From an uncultured Bacteroidales bacterium (GTDB lineage: Bacteria; Bacteroidota; Bacteroidia; Bacteroidales; P3), in assembly GCA_900316515.1 (NCBI GenBank), contig ONDE01000013.1, forward strand, positions 124,001 through 188,000: a stretch of DNA of 64,000 bases, in the 5' to 3' direction. Below the pieces are notes generated by a model, which saw only the letters and a program-made list of their open reading frames with translations, did no database searches and was not told where the DNA came from. Numbering within the stretch: position 1 is the first letter of the stretch; each line of letters starts with the position of its first letter. Below, one piece after another: positions 17,357 to 24,852 of this stretch. The position numbers were made by a program, and so were the translations under genes.

Positions 17357-18391
17357 CTATTCGTAGTGGCGGATGCGGACGTCGATACCTGACAGCTGGG
17401 CGGGGATGCCGCTGACGTCGGTGTCGCCGTAGTGGTAGGGGAAGAGTACTTTGGGGTTGACAAGCTTGGCGGCGCGGACCAGCTGCTCGGGTGTCATGGT
17501 GTAAGGCTGGTTGCAGGGGAGGAAGGCGATGTCGATGTCCTTTAGGTCGGCCATCTCGGGGATATCCTCGGTGTCGCCGGCAATGTAGAGGCGAAGGCTT
17601 CCGATGTTGAGTATGTAGCCGTTGTCGCGCCCCTTGGGATGGAACTGCAGGTGGCCCTCGGTGGTGTTGTATGCGGGGACGGCTACAAGGGTGATGCCTT
17701 CGGCCAAACGCCGCTTGTCGCCATTCTTTATGGCGGTGCCGCTGCCATATAGCTCGACGCAACGCGGATTCATGATGAGCTTGGTCTTGTCGGTAGTGAG
17801 CTGGCGGATGGCGGCGGTGTCGTAATGGTCGAAGTGCTCGTGGGTTACGAGGATGATGTCGGCTTTGGGCATAGTGGTGTAGTCCACCTTGCGTTCGCGC
17901 AGTTGTGTTACTGGGTCGACATATATTGTGCGACCGTCGTATTCGATGCAGATGCTGGCATGCGTCAGTGCGTGAATCTTGACCAGACCATCGTCCATAT
18001 GGGTGGCGAATATGTCGGTCTCCATGGTAGTGGTAGTCTTGCCGGCCTTCTGCCAGGCGAGTATGCCGCCGTCGAGGTTATACACCGTGCAGCCGTTGGC
18101 GGCCAGCTGGGCGGCGGCCATCATGCTGCGCTTGCCGCTGCGACAGTAGACGGCCGCCGTGCCATCTATGCCTTTGATGCGCTCGGCGAAGTCGGCGGCT
18201 TTGACGTCTATATTCTCCGCACTGGCGAGGTGCCCTTCGGCGTATTCCTTCGCAGTACGGACATCGATAAGCCGCACATCGCCCCGTATCATAACCTCGG
18301 CAAACTCGTTAACGCTGACAGTTTTCACAGCAGCATTTCCGCAGCCGCAGAAGAGGGCCGCAAGCATTGTCATCATAAGTATCCGTTTCAT
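17357..18391 (-). CDS. Exported rhodanese / metallo-beta-lactamase (UPF0173-like) fusion
   Basis: 344 residues. The N-terminus MKRILMMTMLAALFCGCGN is a lipoprotein-type signal. Residues about 25-115 form a rhodanese domain (RLIDVRTAKEYAEGHL, active loop VYCRSGKRS with the catalytic Cys). Residues about 130-344 form a metal-dependent hydrolase fold (VTHEHFDHYD, later AGDTEDIPEM and PYHYGDTD). A rhodanese joined to an MBL suggests periplasmic sulfur or persulfide chemistry, but the substrate is not evident. It lies in an operon between DUF1295 (9-base gap) and dus. Confidence 0.85.
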   Translation of the reverse strand: MKRILMMTMLAALFCGCGNAAVKTVSVNEFAEVMIRGDVRLIDVRTAKEYAEGHLASAENIDVKAADFAERIKGIDGTAAVYCRSGKRSMMAAAQLAANGCTVYNLDGGILAWQKAGKTTTTMETDIFATHMDDGLVKIHALTHASICIEYDGRTIYVDPVTQLRERKVDYTTMPKADIILVTHEHFDHYDTAAIRQLTTDKTKLIMNPRCVELYGSGTAIKNGDKRRLAEGITLVAVPAYNTTEGHLQFHPKGRDNGYILNIGSLRLYIAGDTEDIPEMADLKDIDIAFLPCNQPYTMTPEQLVRAAKLVNPKVLFPYHYGDTDVSGIPAQLSGIDVRIRHYE

Positions 18392-18400
18392 GTTGATTCT

Positions 18401-19348
18401 CTATTTGTTTCTTTTGCAGGCGGGGAAGAAGCGCGGTGTGTTTTGGCAGTATTGCTCGTATTCGGGGTATTTGCCGCCGCTTATCTCTTCGGCCAGCGCC
18501 GAGCTGCCCTGGAACAGCACCACCAGTAGCAGTGCACCGATGACGCTCCAGTTTACGATGCCCATGCCGGCGGCTATTGTGAAGAGGTAGAAGCACCCCC
18601 AGATGCCCTGCTCGGCGAAATAGTTGGGGTGACGGCTGCAGCCCCAGAGTCCAGTGGTGTTGAAGCCCTTGTTGTAGGGCGCTGGCAACTCTTCCAGTTT
18701 CTTTCCCTCCTTGATCATGGCCCATTTGCGCGTCTGGAAGCGCCACTGCTGCTCGTCGGCCACGGTCTCCCACACGATGAACGCCAGCATCAGTACGGCG
18801 GCGACGGCGTCCATCCAGCCGAAGGGTCGGTCGGACCGCATGGCCACCAGGGCCGGGAAGGTGGTCATGAGTACCAAGGCGTTCTGGTAGATGGAGATGA
18901 AGCCCAGGTCGAAGGCCGCCCATGCCCAGCGGCTCTTGAATGCGGGCCCCGAGCGGACGACTGCCCAGCGGTAGTCCTCGACGCCTTCCCAGAACTTGAG
19001 GCGGTAGGCGCCCTTGCGGGCGAAGTTGACGGTGAGGCGTATGCCCCACAATGTGGCCAGCACGGCCATCACCACCAGGCGAGTGCTCATGCCTCCTGCG
19101 GCGGCGATCACCCAGGTGTAGGCTATGGGCAGCAGGCTCCACAGCTTGTCCATCTGGCTGTTGTTGCCTGTGGCCTCGCCCACGATGAAGCAGAACAGGG
19201 CGCTACCTGCGGCTATGATGCCCAAGGTCTTGAGCACCTCCAGCTGGCTGGCGTCGAGCGTGGGGCCCACGGCGAAATAGAGTATCGGACAGACGACGAT
19301 GGACAGCACCAACAGGGTGGCCATCAAGGGAATGTTCATTTTTTTCAT
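18401..19348 (-). CDS. DUF1295 family membrane protein (steroid 5-alpha-reductase fold)
   Basis: 315 residues with about seven or eight hydrophobic segments. The signature GLWGCSRHPNYFAEQGIWGCF near residue 245 matches the DUF1295 / steroid-reductase C-terminal region, where RHPNY contributes to NADPH binding. Function in bacteria is uncertain. It is the first gene of the operon with rhodanese-MBL and dus. Confidence 0.87.
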   Translation of the reverse strand: MKKMNIPLMATLLVLSIVVCPILYFAVGPTLDASQLEVLKTLGIIAAGSALFCFIVGEATGNNSQMDKLWSLLPIAYTWVIAAAGGMSTRLVVMAVLATLWGIRLTVNFARKGAYRLKFWEGVEDYRWAVVRSGPAFKSRWAWAAFDLGFISIYQNALVLMTTFPALVAMRSDRPFGWMDAVAAVLMLAFIVWETVADEQQWRFQTRKWAMIKEGKKLEELPAPYNKGFNTTGLWGCSRHPNYFAEQGIWGCFYLFTIAAGMGIVNWSVIGALLLVVLFQGSSALAEEISGGKYPEYEQYCQNTPRFFPACKRNK

Positions 19349-19513
19349 AGAATGCGTTAATGCGTTAATGTGTGAATGCGTTAATGTGTTAATGTGTGAA
19401 TGCGTTAATGCGTTAGTGTGTTAATTTGGAACGGCGAAGGGGAGATTAATGATGAACGATGAATGATGAATGATGAACGGGGAAGGGGATGGTTAATGTT
19501 GAATGATGAATGC

Positions 19514-19564
19514 GTTTGCTCCTCAAGGTCGCAGGCCGTGTCTCCTATGGAGCCAGGTAGAATG
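19514..19564. repeat. 51-bp dispersed repeat, copy 3 of 5
   Basis: Matches 10810-10860 along its length and lies in the first unit of the 160-bp duplication. Confidence 0.9.
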
Positions 19565-19673
19565 CGTTAATGTGTTAGTGTTAATTGATAACGGCGAAGG
19601 GGAGATTAATGATGAACGATGAATGATGAATGATGAACGGGGAAGGGGATGGTTAATGATGAATGATGAATGC

Positions 19674-19724
19674 GTTTGCTCCTCAAGGTCGCAGGCCGTG
19701 TCTCCTATGGAGCCAGGTAGAATG
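19674..19724. repeat. 51-bp dispersed repeat, copy 4 of 5
   Basis: Lies in the second unit of the 160-bp duplication; same sequence as copy 3. Confidence 0.9.
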
Positions 19725-19825
19725 CGTGAATGTATTAGTGTTAATTGATAACGGCGAATTACGCGAATTTTACGAATTGGGCGGGAGCCGGTTGATTATT
19801 GGCGAATTACTCGAATTGGGAATGC

Positions 19826-19876
19826 GTTTGCTCCTCAAGGTCGCAGGCCGTGTCTCCTATGGAGCCAGGTAGAATG
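19826..19876. repeat. 51-bp dispersed repeat, copy 5 of 5
   Basis: Follows a GCGAATTACTCGAATT word run directly, so its left neighbour differs from that of copies 3 and 4 while the 51 bases are conserved. Confidence 0.9.
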
Positions 19877-19918
19877 TGTTAATGCGTTAATGTGGGAATG
19901 TGTGAATGTGTTAATGAT

Positions 19919-20860
19919 TCAGTGGGTGAGTAATTCGCCTTCGGCGACGATAGCTGCGGTGCCGCCGACGTAGACGGTGCCGTCTGGGGCGATGCGTGTG
20001 GCTACCACCGAGGGACGTCCCATGGCTTCGCCTTGCAGGAAGGCAAAGTTGCCCTGCTGGGGGATGACGCCGTTGACTGCCAGATAGTGCGTCAGAGCCG
20101 CGTTGGCGGTGCCTGTGGCCGACTCCTCGGGTATGCCGTACAAGGGGCCGAAGTCGCGCACAAAGGCTGTGATTGCTTGATTGTTTTTTCGCATATTTGA
20201 TTTAAATAAGCGGTGCTCAAGGCCGCTCCCTGCGGTCGGGCAGGATTGCTTGATTGTTTGAGTGGGGAGGGCGAAGACGTGGAAGCTGGTAGTATCGTGC
20301 TCTTTGGTGATGGCGGCTACGGCCTCCATGTCTGGCTGCAGGGCGTTGAGGGTGGCTACATCGGGCACGGGAATCATAATGTCGGCCAGGCCTGAGTAGG
20401 CCACCTGTACGGGCAGGGTGGGGTGTTGGTCAATCCCCAAGGCCTTGTAGATTGCATCGGTGTCTTTGATGGTCTCTATGATGCGGGGTGTAGACATCTG
20501 CATCATCACGCGTTCGCCGGCCTCAACAGCCAGGTCGCCGGCCAGTGTATGGCACAAGCAGTGCCCCGAGGCCAGTCCGAGGCGGTGCAGTAGGGCGAAG
20601 GTGGCAACGGTGGCATGGCCGCAGAGCTCCACCTCGGCCTTGGGGGTGAAGTAGCGCACATGGGCGGCGAGTGTTTGATTGTCTGAATGCTTGATTGTTT
20701 GAGTAAATCGCACGAAGGCTGTCTCGGAATAGCGCAGCTCCGCCGCCACCTGTATCATCAGTCCTTCATCGGGAAACGGCTCGTCGCCCAACAACACCAC
20801 GCCGGCGGGGTTTCCCCCGAAGGGTCGGTCGGTGAAAGCATCAACGATATAGTAGCGCAT
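19919..20860 (-). CDS. PhzF family isomerase-like protein with in-frame repeat insertions
   Basis: 313 residues from ATG 20860 (MRYYIVDAFTDRPFGGNPAG), the classical PhzF N-terminus; the ATG at 20881 lies inside the upstream small gene. Family motifs ELRYSETAFV (catalytic Glu region), FTPKAEVELCGHAT and GIPEESATGTANAAL are present. PhzF proteins are diaminopimelate-epimerase-fold isomerases. Two segments look inserted: residues about 53-63 (TQTIKHSDNQT) and about 200-229 (TQTIKQSC...KNNQAI). Both derive from a GCTTGATTGTTTGAGT word (20688-20704, 20171-20186, 20244-20263). They fall between conserved blocks, so function may survive. Confidence 0.85.
   Translation of the reverse strand: MRYYIVDAFTDRPFGGNPAGVVLLGDEPFPDEGLMIQVAAELRYSETAFVRFTQTIKHSDNQTLAAHVRYFTPKAEVELCGHATVATFALLHRLGLASGHCLCHTLAGDLAVEAGERVMMQMSTPRIIETIKDTDAIYKALGIDQHPTLPVQVAYSGLADIMIPVPDVATLNALQPDMEAVAAITKEHDTTSFHVFALPTQTIKQSCPTAGSGLEHRLFKSNMRKNNQAITAFVRDFGPLYGIPEESATGTANAALTHYLAVNGVIPQQGNFAFLQGEAMGRPSVVATRIAPDGTVYVGGTAAIVAEGELLTH
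20171..20263. repeat. Repeat-bounded in-frame insertion inside the PhzF gene
   Basis: GATTGCTTGATTGTTT occurs at 20171-20186 and 20244-20259 in direct orientation, enclosing 57 bases. A third partial copy is at 20688-20704 in the same gene. The insertion keeps the reading frame. Confidence 0.75.
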
Positions 20861-20862
20861 GG

Positions 20863-21036
20863 TTACTTCGCCGGCTCCCATTTGCAGCGCACGGGCGACA
20901 CTATGGCGCCTTCTTTCTTCAGGGCGTCGAAGGCTTTGTCCACCTCCTTGCGGTCGGCGTTCAACATCTTGGTCACATCGCCTGCCGAAACGGGCTTGCC
21001 AGCTTCGCGCATAGCTTTCAATACTTGGTCTTTCAT
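20863..21036 (-). CDS. Small winged-helix-like protein, coupled to PhzF
   Basis: 57 residues, from MKDQVLKAMREAGKPVSAGD to a C-terminus RCKWEPAK. The pattern is a compact winged helix: helix, AGKPVSAGDVTKML, recognition helix RKEVDKAFDALKKEG, then a wing AIVSPVRCKW. It resembles small stand-alone wHTH proteins annotated as transcriptional regulators, but DNA binding is inferred only. The stop is two bases before the PhzF ATG (TAACCATG), so translation is probably coupled. It lies 21 bases after the DUF5714 gene, giving a three-gene operon. Confidence 0.75.
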   Translation of the reverse strand: MKDQVLKAMREAGKPVSAGDVTKMLNADRKEVDKAFDALKKEGAIVSPVRCKWEPAK

Positions 21037-21057
21037 TGTTTTATATCTTTAAAATTG

Positions 21058-21723
21058 TTATTCTTGTTGTGAAAAAGGGCATTTCTTGCCTATACACTGT
21101 TCGTTGATTTGGCTGCGGGAGCAGGTAACTTCGGGCTTTTCCATCTCCACACCGAGGTGTTCTTTCACGAAGTCGATGGCCGTAAGCACCGAGAGGTACG
21201 AGTCACGCTTGCAGCAGCGAGGGCCGCCGTTCTCCGCCACCTGCTCCAAGGCGCGGGAGGTGCAGAGATTGCAGAGTCGCCAGGTGTCGGTTGAGAGAGG
21301 AGTGTTGCGGGTCGCTATAGACAGGAAGATGCCGGTGCTGATGCTCGCCCCGCAGGCGCCCATATATCCGCAGGCGCCGCCGGGCACCTGCTCGCCGCGC
21401 TCCCGCATCTCGGCGAGGGCCTCTTCGAGGTTGAGTTTGGCACTGTCGGGTAGACAATTATTGTAGGCTGTCAGCAGCGCCGCACCCACCAGCACGTGGT
21501 GTTTGGGGCCATGCATGGGACAATCCGGATGCGACATCAGCTTCTCTAAAATCTCTATGGGGTTCCGTGAGGTCTCCTCCATGCACAGCGCCACCACGGG
21601 GTCGACCGCTGATTCTGTAATGGTCTCAGCGGCGGACATGCTCTCTTTTGGCGCCTCTTTGCACGACGTGGCGACAGTCGCCATCACAGCAACTATAGCG
21701 ATAATTGACAGTATTTTCTTCAT
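21058..21723 (-). CDS. DUF5714-like cysteine-rich lipoprotein
   Basis: 221 residues from ATG 21723. The N-terminus MKKILSIIAIVAVMATVATSC is a lipoprotein signal. The body follows DUF5714: MSHPDCPMHGPKHHVLVGAALL, GACGYMGACGASISTGIF, RCCKRDSYLSVLTAIDF and a C-terminal CSRSQINEQCIGKKCPF. The many Cys residues suggest a metal or Fe-S site. DUF5714 proteins I know of are mostly cytoplasmic, so the lipoprotein signal is unusual. An ATG at 21822 lies upstream of the -7 box and is excluded. Confidence 0.8.
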   Translation of the reverse strand: MKKILSIIAIVAVMATVATSCKEAPKESMSAAETITESAVDPVVALCMEETSRNPIEILEKLMSHPDCPMHGPKHHVLVGAALLTAYNNCLPDSAKLNLEEALAEMRERGEQVPGGACGYMGACGASISTGIFLSIATRNTPLSTDTWRLCNLCTSRALEQVAENGGPRCCKRDSYLSVLTAIDFVKEHLGVEMEKPEVTCSRSQINEQCIGKKCPFSQQE

Positions 21724-21745
21724 CTTTTCAAATGCTATTACGCTG

Positions 21746-21753
21746 CAAAGATA
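21746..21753 (-). promoter_or_regulatory. -7 promoter box (TATCTTTG)
   Basis: Minus-strand TATCTTTG 23 bases upstream of the DUF5714 gene; it fixes the start at 21723 and serves the downstream wHTH and PhzF genes. Confidence 0.7.
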
Positions 21754-21805
21754 CACCTTTTCTCTGGATTGAAGAAAAATATTTTGTTGTATTCGGAGAA
21801 TCACG

Positions 21806-21813
21806 TATCTTTG
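21806..21813 (+). promoter_or_regulatory. -7 promoter box (TATCTTTG)
   Basis: TATCTTTG 27 bases upstream of the lipoprotein start at 21840, divergent from the promoter at 21746-21753. Confidence 0.7.
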
Positions 21814-21839
21814 CATCGTCATTCTAAAGAAACAGAAAG

Positions 21840-22430
21840 ATGAGAAACAGAACCCTTTTTATAGTGTTTGCCGCATTGATGGCATTGTCTGGCTGTAAGC
21901 AGAACATTGGTGAGACTGTACCAACCTCGTTCGACTGGGAGAACAACGACAAGATAGAATACACTGTCGACTATACGGTCAGTTTCACTGCCGACCACGA
22001 CAGCACCATGCAACTAACAGCGACGAGCAATTACGGCATCGCCAAGATCGTCCAAATGGAATCGGAGAACCTGATAGGCGAAGATGGCAAGCTGGTAAAG
22101 AACACCTTTATCATCCTTGAAGACGCTGTTCCTGCTGGCAAAAGCATAACCTTGCACCGTGGAGACCTGTCGTATACTGGCGGTAAGCCGGAGTTTGTCC
22201 ATAATCGAACCGTCGGCAGCGATGACTTGGTAGACATTAGAATCCTGGGCAGCGACGACTACACTTTATATTCCATCCGCGACAACATGTTCTTCGGCCC
22301 GAACTACGACGAGGAGAGCTTCACCATAGCCCAAGGACAGAGTTTTTCCGTTGTTCTACCCATCATGACCGAACAGAAGTACCCCAAAGAGAAAGAAAGT
22401 CATACCATACGTATTGGTTTCGTAATGTAG
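21840..22430 (+). CDS. Lipoprotein of unknown function
   Basis: 196 residues. The N-terminus MRNRTLFIVFAALMALSGC is a lipoprotein signal (lipobox LSGC). The mature part is rich in short beta-type segments (YTVDYTVSFTADHDSTMQ and similar). I recognise no domain. It is the last host gene before the left end of the integrated element. Confidence 0.7.
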   Translation: MRNRTLFIVFAALMALSGCKQNIGETVPTSFDWENNDKIEYTVDYTVSFTADHDSTMQLTATSNYGIAKIVQMESENLIGEDGKLVKNTFIILEDAVPAGKSITLHRGDLSYTGGKPEFVHNRTVGSDDLVDIRILGSDDYTLYSIRDNMFFGPNYDEESFTIAQGQSFSVVLPIMTEQKYPKEKESHTIRIGFVM

Positions 22431-22519
22431 TTGACCAACACCCTGACAATAGCCAGGCCCCTCTCTATGGTAAAGGTAAAAACATCATTTATAGAATACT
22501 GTGGAAAGCTACAATAAAA

Positions 22520-22540
22520 AAGCCACCTTTTCGGTGGCTT
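22520..22540 (-). terminator. Terminator hairpin left of attL (displaced original tRNA-Val end)
   Basis: AAGCCACC/GGTGGCTT pairs across a 5-base loop. On the minus strand it is followed by a T run (A run at 22516-22520). A hairpin of the same shape follows the intact tRNA at 34005-34025, so this copy is probably the original terminator of that tRNA, displaced by integration. Confidence 0.75.
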
Positions 22541-22543
22541 CTC

Positions 22544-22559
22544 GGTGGTCTGTGGGAGA
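22544..22559. repeat. attL core (16-bp direct repeat of tRNA-Val 3' end)
   Basis: GGTGGTCTGTGGGAGA, identical to 34027-34042. It covers the last 14 bases of the tRNA-Val gene plus two bases beyond. To the right of the core the sequence no longer matches a tRNA. Confidence 0.88.
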
Positions 22560-22620
22560 CCACAAATTAATACATAATAGCACTAATTATCAGATTACTA
22601 AATAATACAATTTGTCACTT

Positions 22621-22647
22621 CGTGATAAATTCGTGATAAATATAGGT
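22621..22647. repeat. 27-bp direct repeat, left copy (putative integrase arm site)
   Basis: Two tandem CGTGATAAAT decamers separated by one T and followed by ATAGGT; identical over 27 bases to 33872-33898 and in the same orientation. Confidence 0.8.
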
Positions 22648-22951
22648 CAAAAATACGCCTATAAAACGAAACAAAATTGGGGGCGAAATCACACATTTTT
22701 GCCACCTCAATACCTTCAAAACGACAGGGCATGTTTCCGACATCGCCATGTCGTTTTTCCGTTCTATGATACCACACCCAAGAACTGGCCATTTTATAGG
22801 GCAGCACAAGAATTTTCACGGTTAGATTTCCAGATGTAAAATTGCCTCTCTAACCGTAACTGCCTAATCGAGGCTACTTAAAAATACCCCCTTCCCTCAT
22901 TTCTGAACGGTCATGCGTGACAGATGGGACTACGCTCTCAGTCCCCCCACT

Positions 22952-23023
22952 ATTCTTGACATAGAAAAGCATTCCTTACGAAATTCGTAGGAAACAGTAT
23001 CACGTCTGCAATATGTCAAGAGT
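22952..23023. promoter_or_regulatory. Nested inverted repeats upstream of the DUF3871 gene
   Basis: ATTCTTGACATA (22952-22963) pairs with TATGTCAAGAGT (23012-23023) with one mismatch, and within the loop CCTTACGAAATTCGTAGG (22974-22991) is itself nearly palindromic. It ends 32 bases before the DUF3871 start, so it could be an operator or a folded leader. Confidence 0.45.
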
Positions 23024-23055
23024 AAAATGTTAAATCCTATAAAACCCAACACACC

Positions 23056-24087
23056 ATGACAAATTCAGTTATGAGTCTGGCACCCTCTACAAAGGTGCTG
23101 CGTCAGTTCTCCAACATCGAGGACGTTCCCTTCGAGGAAATCAACGAAATGGTAGCCGTAAAGGAGTCGCCCAGCGTCAACTTTCTGGAGTCAAACACCA
23201 GCGAAATCTCACTCCGAGAACTTGCTGAGGACTGCATCGTTCCCACTTGGGGCAACCAAGAGTTGACAATCTCGCACCAAGACTTCATCCGCACAGTTGT
23301 CGATGCTGCCACAGACTTCTATCGTGGCGAAACGCTCAACACTCCAGCCATCCGAGTGAGCCATGAGGTCAAAGGCCGCATCCCTTCGGCATTGAACAAG
23401 AAACCGTCCGAACTGCTGCCGACCGACAAAACCAAGTTCTACCAGCGTCTCGCCTTTGCTTTCACCATCCCAACCATTTACGAGACTATCAACGGTCAAA
23501 AGATGGAACTTTGCATTGGTGGAGTCCGCAATTACAATGACCTCAACCTTTATCGTGCCGCTAAAGGCTTCGAGAAGTTCAGCGTCTTTGTCGGCTGGCG
23601 CGTCAACGTCTGCTCCAACCAAGTGCTAACAGGTGACGGGCTGAAATATCAGCTTGAAGTGTCCGACCTCAACGACCTCTACAGGCAGATTATTCTACTG
23701 CTCAACAGCTATTCCCCTGCTAAGGACTTCTATTTAATGAAGAGCCTTACCGATACCCATATCAGCGAATCACAGTTTGCGCAGATAGTGGGACGGTGCC
23801 GCCTTTATCAAGCCCTGCCACCACAGGCACAGCGTTCTATTCCGCGTATGCTTATCACAGACAGCCAGATTAACAACTGCTGCCGTGAGTTCTACACCAA
23901 CCCCAACTTCGGGGCAAAAGAGAATTGCATCAGCATGTGGGACTTCCACAACCTACTTACCGAGAGCAATAAGAGTTCCTATATCGACACCTATCTCCAG
24001 AGAGCGTTAAATGCCACAGAAGTTAGTGTCGGCATCAACAACGCCCTTCGTGGTTACAACGACAAATACGAATGGTTTTTGAGTTGA
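23056..24087 (+). CDS. DUF3871 family protein
   Basis: 343 residues, no signal peptide or membrane segment. Segments such as AIRVSHEVKGRIP, LAFAFTIPTIYETINGQKMELCIGGVRNYNDLNLY and FSVFVGWRVNVCSN match my memory of DUF3871, a Bacteroidota family common on mobile elements and distantly like phage/plasmid DUF932 proteins. Function is unknown; a DNA-related role is a guess from its setting. It is the first gene inside the left end, followed by a large inverted repeat. Confidence 0.75.
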   Translation: MTNSVMSLAPSTKVLRQFSNIEDVPFEEINEMVAVKESPSVNFLESNTSEISLRELAEDCIVPTWGNQELTISHQDFIRTVVDAATDFYRGETLNTPAIRVSHEVKGRIPSALNKKPSELLPTDKTKFYQRLAFAFTIPTIYETINGQKMELCIGGVRNYNDLNLYRAAKGFEKFSVFVGWRVNVCSNQVLTGDGLKYQLEVSDLNDLYRQIILLLNSYSPAKDFYLMKSLTDTHISESQFAQIVGRCRLYQALPPQAQRSIPRMLITDSQINNCCREFYTNPNFGAKENCISMWDFHNLLTESNKSSYIDTYLQRALNATEVSVGINNALRGYNDKYEWFLS

Positions 24088-24124
24088 CCCACTATTAACC
24101 CCTTCGGCACCGTGCCGATGTTAC

Positions 24125-24180
24125 AGCCCTTCACTTGTTACAGTTTAAGTCTATAGCCGTAACAAGTGGAGGGCTTATTT
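24125..24180 (+). terminator. 17-bp stem terminator after the DUF3871 gene
   Basis: AGCCCTTCACTTGTTAC (24125-24141) pairs with GTAACAAGTGGAGGGCT (24159-24175) apart from one T-G wobble, with a 17-base loop and TTATTTTGTTTT after it. Confidence 0.75.
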
Positions 24181-24207
24181 TGTTTTACTTTAAATCTTTG
24201 ATAAACA

Positions 24208-24852
24208 ATGACACAATCAGCCGTAATATATGCACGTGTTTCGTCAACCAACGACAGACAAGACACGCAGCGACAAGTTCAAGACCTTCTCAATTATGCA
24301 AGGTCAAAAGAAATCATCGTGGAAAAAGTCTTCGAGGAACACGTTTCGGGGGCAAAGAAAAATGAAGAAAGAGCCGTTTTGACAGAGTGCCTGGAATACT
24401 GCACCAGCCATCCTGTAAAATATCTGCTTTTATCAGAACTTTCACGCTTGGGAAGGTCAACGCTACAGGTGCTACGCTCATTAGAGAAACTGCACGAAGC
24501 CCACGTCTCGGTGTTCATCCAGAATCTCGGCATCTACTCCCTACAGGCAGACGGCAAAGTAAATCCTATTGCCTCAATACTTATCACAGTGCTGGCAGAA
24601 ATGAGCAACATTGAGCGTTCCAACATTCAATATCGCTTGGAGAGTGGCAGGGCGCAGTACGTGGCCAATGGTGGCAAACTTGGTCGTAAAGTGGGCTACA
24701 GTAAGCCCATCGAACAGATGAAGGAGGACTACAAGGAAGCCATCGCCCTGCTGCGTAAGAAATACTCCATCCGAGCTGTGGCGAAACTGACAGGAGTAAG
24801 CCCGACAACAATTCAGAAGGTGAAAACCCTGCTGGTGGATAGTCCGACATAG
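24208..24852 (+). CDS. Serine recombinase (resolvase/invertase family)
   Basis: 214 residues. The N-terminal catalytic domain has the nucleophile Ser in AVIYARVSSTNDRQDTQRQ, with LLLSELSRLGRS as the conserved Arg region and EMSNIERSNIQYRLESGR as the E-helix. The C-terminus RAVAKLTGVSPTTIQKVK is a helix-turn-helix DNA-binding domain. Small recombinases of this type resolve dimers or invert segments. It is the second recombinase of this element, besides the tyrosine integrase, and lies between two strong terminators as a single transcription unit. Confidence 0.9.
   Translation: MTQSAVIYARVSSTNDRQDTQRQVQDLLNYARSKEIIVEKVFEEHVSGAKKNEERAVLTECLEYCTSHPVKYLLLSELSRLGRSTLQVLRSLEKLHEAHVSVFIQNLGIYSLQADGKVNPIASILITVLAEMSNIERSNIQYRLESGRAQYVANGGKLGRKVGYSKPIEQMKEDYKEAIALLRKKYSIRAVAKLTGVSPTTIQKVKTLLVDSPT

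Larger units (their letters stand above)
19431..19750. repeat. 160-bp tandem duplication
   Basis: The block starting ACGGCGAAGGGGAGATTAAT at 19431 recurs at 19591, exactly 160 bases later, with only a few substitutions (for example GGTTAATGTT against GGTTAATGAT). Each unit includes one copy of the 51-bp repeat. The low divergence points to a recent duplication. Confidence 0.9.
19349..19918. repeat. Intergenic island of interspersed repeats (island 3)
   Basis: 570 bases between the DUF1295 start and the PhzF stop without a supported gene. It begins with alternating AATGCGTTAATGTGTG words, then a 160-bp unit in tandem (19431-19590 and 19591-19750), GCGAATTA words (19750-19820), and three copies of the 51-bp repeat. 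The short open frame 19663-19872 is composed only of these repeats. Confidence 0.85.
22560..23055. other. Left-end non-coding region of the element
   Basis: About 500 bases without a credible gene between attL and the DUF3871 gene. It contains the 27-bp arm repeat (22621-22647), a 9-bp inverted repeat ACGGTTAGA (22818-22826 with 22849-22857), a partial palindrome around CGACATCGCCATGTCG (22737-22752), and the nested inverted repeats at 22952-23023. It likely holds integration and regulatory sites; an origin of transfer or replication is possible but not shown. Confidence 0.6.

Noticed and set aside
16461..17762. 433-residue form of the dihydrouridine synthase
   Set aside because: The extra N-terminus is an out-of-frame reading of the upstream rhodanese-MBL gene; the family N-terminus begins at 17351.
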